From Hypericum androsaemum (lineage: Eukaryota > Streptophyta > Magnoliopsida > Malpighiales > Hypericaceae), in NCBI GenBank assembly GCA_963995505.1, contig OZ023189.1, forward strand, positions 15,895,495 through 15,959,494: a DNA stretch of 64,000 bases, written 5' to 3'. Position 1 is the stretch's first letter; every line of letters starts with the position of its first letter. The translations under genes and the position numbers were made by a program. The notes beneath the pieces are model-generated. The model was not told the origin of the DNA and made no database searches. It worked only from the letters and a program-made list of their open reading frames with translations. Shown here piece after piece: positions 58,657 through 64,000 of the stretch.

Positions 58657-59056
58657 TGTTACGATGCGTCTTAGAAAAGAGTATGAGGGAGGATAGAATT
58701 TGGGAGAGAATGGAAGAAAAGAATTGGAGGGAGAAGTAGAATTGGGATAAGTTAGAAGAAATATTAGAGAAGGAAGAAGATAGAATAATAGGGAGATAAA
58801 TGATGATAATAATTCATTGATGATTGCAAAACATTACAGGGACGAGTACTTATATCCTACTAGGCCAAAACTGACCACTAACACCACCTTTCTACTAACC
58901 CCACGTAACAACATCAATAGCCTAACCCACTACTTACGTGCATGGAGCACATTTAGGGAATTCAATAACAAATAAGCAACTACTATGACTAAGTCTAATG
59001 ACCAAGTCTAATGACATGTAAGACATCCACGTGAGCATCCAACTATGGTCGTGACA
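58657..59056 (-). repeat. Ty3/gypsy 3' LTR
   Basis: On the - strand it starts TGTCACGACCATAG and ends CGCATCGTAACA, 400 bp. It is preceded by the internal end sequence ACAAGAATTCTGTCAAGGG, which parallels the sequence before the LTR at 60223. Confidence 0.75.
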
Positions 59057-59168
59057 TTCAGTCTCCCTTGACAGAATTCTTGTCCCAAGAATTCATGAAC
59101 TCTACTGCATCATGGCCCCCCCTGGAAAATTGTATTCTTGCTCACTTTGATAATGTCCCCTTGAACCT

Positions 59169-59873
59169 TCAACCTTTGTCGTTGCTTCCAGATGAAGGTG
59201 GATTGGAATTCCAGTTTGGTGAGCACTTTGATGAACAACCTTGTCGAATTGTGCGACCATCTCTATTTGTCGCAGATTGCATAACTTCCTCGATCACATT
59301 GTGCGAGCTCCTAAGAAAGGATCGAGCACTATTTTCTTCCACGTACTCTTCAAGTCCGAAGTAGGAATGCGCTTCATTACCCAACTTAAGGGTTAACCCA
59401 TCAACATGATCATGCACATTCAAACTCAACAACTCAGGCGTTTGATCATACCGCTCCAATTTAACTGGTACATGAAAAGGCGTTGGTGGAATTTTCTCCT
59501 TCACAAAGGGCCGAACAACCACCTCTCCTGAAGTCGCCGGCACAGCCACTGCTACGGTGGAAGTCATTGTGGTAGGAGTCGTTGATGCCGTTGCGGTAGT
59601 CTCGGTGGGTACATTCGGTGTGGGACCTAAAATACCCTTATCGTCGTCGGCCTTATCAAGGGTAGGACGGGAGATGATAGCTTCTCGTAGCTGCTCCAAC
59701 TTCTGATTATTGTCGTGGAAGTATTGATCCATCTTCAAATTGCTCTCGTGAAAACGTTGGTCCATCCGATCCCGTATCGCCTGAAAGCTTGCGTTCATCA
59801 TGCCCCTCCAATCTGAAAGATTGCTCTCAAGCTTCTGAATTCGTTCCTCCAATGTTTTGGAACGTGTTGCCAT
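59169..59873 (-). pseudogene. Ty3/gypsy gag fragment joined to the element's 3' end
   Basis: From ATG 59873 the frame reads MATRSKTLEERIQKLE with a coiled-coil-like start, an Ala/Thr-rich linker and PFVKEKIPPTPFHVPVKLER, typical of chromovirus-type Gag N-termini. After about residue 150 it departs from Gag and soon meets the polypurine/LTR region. The capsid C-terminus, protease, RT and integrase are therefore deleted. Confidence 0.75.
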
Positions 59874-59880
59874 CGAGATG

Positions 59881-59892
59881 GCTCTGATACCA
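59881..59892 (-). other. Primer-binding site (tRNA-Met type)
   Basis: TGGTATCAGAGC on the - strand lies two bases after the LTR end and immediately before the gag ATG. This identifies the LTR at 59895-60223 as a 5' LTR for the 59.1-59.9-kb unit. Confidence 0.85.
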
Positions 59893-59894
59893 GA

Positions 59895-60223
59895 TGTAAG
59901 GATCTAGGGTGTTAGAAGGGAGAATTTAATGGGAAAGGTGGAGAATAATAGAAGAGTACGAGGAAGGAAGGAGAAGTAGAGAGTATAGATGATGATAATA
60001 ATCCAATACCCCTTCCTTAATCAAGCGATTACAATTTATAATGGAAGCTGGAAGTGGTAACAATCCACGATCCGCTAGCAACAACCTCCCGGATACTAGG
60101 AGATGACTCAAACTTAAATAATGCATAACTATCGTAGAGACAGTGATAAACTAATAATGACAGAATAATAGAAAATGCTAACGACTAGCCACGTGGTATT
60201 GACCCCTTATTGAGCACGTGACA
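59895..60223 (-). repeat. Ty3/gypsy LTR shared by two element fragments
   Basis: 329 bp, starting TGTCACGTGCTCAATAAGG and ending AGATCCTTACA on the - strand. It follows the integrase end and polypurine region of the 60.2-61.1-kb fragment (acting as its 3' LTR) and precedes a PBS and gag (acting as a 5' LTR). This arrangement arises by recombination between tandem or nested elements. Confidence 0.8.
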
Positions 60224-60251
60224 TTCGGCCTTCCTAGAGAGAATTCTTGTC

Positions 60252-61094
60252 TCAAGAATTCGAGTTCAGCCGATCAATAACCAACGGAAACTGAGACTTC
60301 AGGACATTGTAGTCTTCCCAAGTAGCGTCATCATCGTGAAGATTTGCCCATTTGATAAGTAGCTGAACCACGGCTTGATTATCTCGTTTAACCAACCGAC
60401 GACCAAGAACAGCTTCCGGCTCCGATTTAAGCACCCCTTCCGCAGTTGTCAAGGGCGGGGTAGTGACCACAGCTTGCCCATCGCCAATTCTCTTTTTAAG
60501 TAAAGAGACGTGAAAAACCGGATGTATCTTACAAGATGGTGGTAGCTCTAGCTTGTAGGCAACAGGACCGATCTTAGACAGAATCTTGTAAGGGCCAAAA
60601 TACTTGGCTGCCAACTTGAGGTTAGATCGAATTGCCAAGGTGGATTGCTTGTAAGGTTGAAGTTTAAGGAAAACCATATCCCCGACGTTGAACTCACGCT
60701 CGCTCCTCTTCTTATCGGCGTTGACCTTCATTCGGTTTTGTGCCTGTGAAAGAGAGTTAGTGAGGAGTCGAACCATTTGAGCATGACGGGTTGCATACTC
60801 GGCTACCACCGCGACAGAAGGTTGTTCCTCTCTTAATCCTGGAATCGATGGCGGTGCATAGCCATACATAGCTTCAAAGGGTGAGCAATTGATAGCTGAG
60901 TGATGTGCACTATTATACCATAGCTCCGCGAGACTCAACCATTTTGTCCAAGTGCCGGGACGATGATAACACATCACCCGCAAATAGTGTTCCAGACACT
61001 GATTAAGCCACTCCGATTGACCGTCGGATTGCGGATGATAGGCCGAACTTAACTGAAGTTGTGTGCCGAAGGAATTAAACAGTTCCCGCCACAC
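60252..61094 (-). pseudogene. Ty3/gypsy integrase C-terminus with chromodomain
   Basis: A 280-codon frame starts inside the integrase core (SSAYHPQSDGQSEWLNQCLE). It contains the FEAMYGYAPP segment, the GPY/F-type module (LKLAAKYFGPYKILSKIGPV, then YKLELPPSCKIHPVFHVSLL) and ends with a chromodomain-like stretch (LIKWANLHDDDATWEDYNVL). These mark a chromovirus. The N-terminal integrase, RT and protease are missing upstream of 61094. Confidence 0.88.
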
Positions 61095-62170
61095 TTGACT
61101 AGACTTAGTTATTATATTTAATTAGGATTCTTCCTCTAATTAAATATTTGGGCCAAAGCCCAATACACTCACTTATATTGGGCCATCTCTTCCTTGGTTA
61201 ATAAACCAATTCTCCAACAGTTAATTCAAGACGTAACATATTTTTTAAAGGTAAGTAGTAAAATATTTAAATTTAAAAAAATTCTTGAAATCAAGTAAAT
61301 ACTTAATATCGGAAGGACCTATCATTTAATATGGTTCCGTAGTACTCAAAGTAAAAAAAGCGTTCCTTTACCTTAAAACAGACGGACAGGTCTTATTTTC
61401 TTTGTTTTGTCCAAGATAAGCCCACAACCTACGGCTTATTCTCACCCTAGTTATCCAGGCCCACCCAAGATTTTGAGCCAATGGCGGGGGCTTGGACATA
61501 AGTGCAATTGGTCCAAAAGATATGGGTACAAGTTTATAGGATCTCCCATGGTAGGTTTTTCTAAGGCGAATGATATTTTACCTATTAAAAAAAATATGGT
61601 TACAAGTCATAAGACATGTCACATGTTTGGTGAATCAAAATTGAAGCGTGTGTGCTGTGCCCTTAAATTTTGATTTACGTAGTAAAGGATGAAATGGAGA
61701 TACATTGTTCAACCTTTAAAATTTTCAGCTAGAAAACTTTTGAAGCCCGTGTTAGACTTTTTTTATGCGACATTTTTGTATTCAGAATCGAATGGTCGGA
61801 TCTAAATAATTATTGTGTTTAAACATAAGCAAAACTTCCATAGAACTTGCACTAATGCGGTTAATACATGCATAACTACGTTATGCTTCGACACGGGAGT
61901 AATACAAAAGCCCTCGAGAAACTCTACTGATCCAGTCCTAAACCCTCGAGCAGCCAATTTTTTATGGTCTAGGTCCATCAATTTCTTCCATTTTGTCCGT
62001 GTCGAGTGTCATCCTACTTGGACCGACATGCTGATTCGAAAGGCCCAACCTGCCTTGCAAGCTGCAAAAATATATGAACCACCATAAGGAAAAAGGTCAA
62101 TTTAATATGTGCTATTAGATTTTAGAAAAATATATAAAACAAAATTAATTTCCGAGAAAAAAATGGAGAT
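61095..62170. other. Intergenic sequence between the gypsy relic and the AHP gene
   Basis: AT-rich. Short open frames here are unsupported. The AHP 3' UTR should occupy the last part. Confidence 0.4.
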
Positions 62171-63609
62171 TTATTTAAGCACCTGAAAATAGGCCTCAAG
62201 CTTCTTCCTGAGTGTTGCATGTTCTTTCTTCAGCTGTTGGAATGTCCTCATGCATCTGTTCGGAAACAAGTGGAAAACATTGGAAATCTTTTAGAAAGTT
62301 GCATGCTTGGTCCTATTCTTATAGAGAATGCATGGATCCATAAAGTATACGGACAGCTACCAAATAATTTATAACATTCGTGAGTGAAATCCGAGTCCGA
62401 CTCGAATGTAAATTTTGCGCTCCAACAAATTAATAATATAATTGGTCCCTCTCACGGAAGGTGATTGATCTGGAGAGAGAAAATAAAGTGAGATTAAATA
62501 CCCTTCTCCATTTCCTGCCCTGCAATATTCCCCGAGGAGAGTGCACTCCGCTTTCACCTTTTTTGCTCCAATGCTGCAAACCAATTTGTAAAAAAAAGAA
62601 TATTAAACATGATTGCATGTATTAAAACCAACATAGAATATACTGTGATACTTGCAAAGGAAACAAGTGTTTATTCCCTATTATATTATATGGTTCATTA
62701 CTTCAAATATCAGCAGTCAAATTTTATACTACATGGTATTTGGACACAACGAGTAATCCAATTTTGAGCCGAGTAGAATATTTGAAATGTGTCAAAACTC
62801 TATTGATAAATATTTAACACTATGAGTTCTCATATTTGACGCAAACTAAAATTGATTTTAAGATACGATCTATAGTTTATTATCGTTAATATTTACAGCC
62901 TGAGTAATGTAAAGTTCTCTCTTTCAAGATTGCGACCGGCGGCCTCTCATTATGGTCCTTAATTACCTGGAGCTACTTCCCTTAAACTGGTGCATTAGCC
63001 CATCCAGCTTCATGAAATCAGGAGGATTCTTCTCCCTACAAATTAATGAACAAACAAATATATATTAGAGAACAACCAAAAAGGTGTTCTAGTACAAGAA
63101 CAGGACAAGTGACATTGGAGAGTGGAAGCTCACAGTGTTTGCTCCATGTTGAGAAATAGCCTGGAGGAATCCCTATAGTACGATGTCACAATTTCCTCCA
63201 CGAAGTTGGGGTTGGCGTCATCTTGAAGTTCCTCGAGCTGGACAAATTGTTCTTGATCAAGAAATCCCTGAAATTTTCTCTGTTATCATCAACGTTTCTT
63301 GCTCGAAACAGTGGAAAAAAGGTATAAAACTAAGCCACCAGAGTGAGAAATTTCTTGTTTGTACATGAATTAGTCAGATACATTAGGCCAACTAATCAAG
63401 TGCAAGCCGCTTATGATACCATTAGTAACAAGTACTTCATGTTCTATTATTTTTCTCTCTTGTGGAGAACTTAATTTAGTTGATATATATATATTAACAA
63501 GCCAAATTATGATTATTAGGAATTATCAATTAAGTGTAAGAAATGGAACCTGATCAAAGAAAAACTGCCTGGCCTGTGCAACCTGCCTGTGCAACTTGTT
63601 TCTGTCCAT
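62171..63609 (-). CDS. AHP4: Histidine-containing phosphotransfer protein (AHP4-like)
   Basis: Five exons, 63609-63550, 63267-63134, 63035-62967, 62573-62502 and 62255-62171, with GT-AG introns and matching phases, give 139 aa. The start reads MDRNKLHRQVAQARQFFFDQ. The middle has QLEELQDDANPNFVEEI-like sequence. The HPt motif LMHQFKGSSSSIGA puts the phospho-accepting His at residue 80. The end reads CMRTFQQLKKEHATLRKKLE and then AYFQVLK. It acts in the cytokinin phosphorelay, carrying phosphate from sensor histidine kinases to nuclear response regulators. The intact His argues against a pseudo-HPt. AYFQ is followed by GTGCTTAAA, which could be a donor for a sixth exon; reading through gives VLK and stop. 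The closest remembered relative is Arabidopsis AHP4. Confidence 0.9.
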
Positions 63610-64000
63610 TTAGGGAAAAGATGAAGGAGACAGGTAAAAGAGAAGAACAATGGGGATGGGAGTGAATTAAAAACACACTAAGATGGCTGGCTTGAGTTAA
63701 AATGCAATGTGACATTGGCTCTTTATATAGAAGCCCGTTGAGGGTTTAAAGTTCTTGTATCAACCCGTTATTCAAACACTGCTAACTAATCCAGATTCGA
63801 GCGTGATAGAAGAAAAAGTTCTCTCAAGAAGTATTTAACACTATAGTGTTTCTAAGTGGTTGAAATTCTTAGTTAAAATAAAATAACTCATTTACTGGTT
63901 GATCTAAATGATTTTTTTTTTTGTAAATATAATTTTTTACACCTTGTCAGTGTTTGAATTATAAACCTACGATCAAATCAAACTACGCCTTCCGTCGAAC
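63610..64000. other. 5' flank of the AHP gene
   Basis: Contains the putative TATA box at 63721-63730. No other feature is seen. Confidence 0.45.
63721..63730 (-). promoter_or_regulatory. TATA box of the AHP gene
   Basis: CTATATAAAG on the - strand, about 112 bases upstream of the ATG. This leaves room for a 5' leader of about 80 bases. Confidence 0.6.

Noticed and set aside
1..64000. tRNA or rRNA genes
   Set aside because: No cloverleaf with conserved A and B boxes and no rRNA-like conserved stretch was noticed by eye. A tRNAscan-SE run would settle this.

Overview
The window is nuclear DNA of a flowering plant, most likely a eudicot. Genes have short exons with GT-AG introns, the intergenic DNA is AT-rich, and about half the window is transposable elements typical of plants: Ty1/copia, Ty3/gypsy chromovirus, MULE, hAT-like MITEs and LINEs. 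I cannot name the species. Two complete single-copy genes frame the window. A LysM receptor-like kinase of the LYK3 (At1g51940) type lies at 14.4-18.0 kb on the + strand, with 11 exons and 668 aa. A five-exon histidine phosphotransfer protein (AHP4-like, 139 aa, phospho-acceptor His80) lies at 62.2-63.6 kb on the - strand.

The centre (19-56.5 kb) is a cluster of Fe(II)/2-oxoglutarate-dependent TauD/TfdA-family ('clavaminate synthase-like', At3g21360-type) dioxygenases. I rebuilt five intact three-exon genes: 26.1-27.3 (-), 27.9-29.9 (-), 36.5-37.9 (-), 41.2-42.3 (-) and 54.4-55.7 (+). There are three larger pseudogenes (19.0-20.5 +, 44.3-46.5 -, 46.6-52.5 +) and a few short remnants. Each intact copy keeps the HxE...H iron ligands and the Arg ten residues after the distal His. 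Two clades exist: 'MEKSSKFKEIQ' (26.1, 36.5, 41.2, 46.6, 54.4) and 'MGTDHFQEITIPQQ' (19.0, 27.9, 44.3, 56.3).

From about 32.4 to 58.2 kb the cluster is an inverted duplication. The left arm carries two genes on - (36.5 and 41.2). The right arm mirrors them on + as a broken copy at 46.6 and an intact copy at 54.4. Each arm has its own insertions: left, a composite inverted copia derivative (32.68-36.18) and a 1.9-kb putative solo LTR (38.61-40.53); right, a 5.3-kb copia element (46.97-52.30), a minisatellite element (52.6-53.4) and a hAT-like MITE (57.7-58.2). The 36.5 and 54.4 genes are collinear without an indel and look identical over at least 1.7 kb (positions sum to 92270), while their flanks have diverged. 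This points to recent arm-to-arm gene conversion.

The left 14 kb and 20-26 kb hold other mobile DNA: a bounded MULE with a truncated MuDRA gene, a MULE-like foldback element with a (GGA)n core, a LINE relic, and several copies of an unclassified element family. That family carries about 22-bp 'ACCAATATCANTAC' minisatellites, and its three larger copies each contain a different GC-rich, gene-like insert. A fragmented Ty3/gypsy chromovirus at 58.7-61.1 kb separates the palindrome from the AHP gene.
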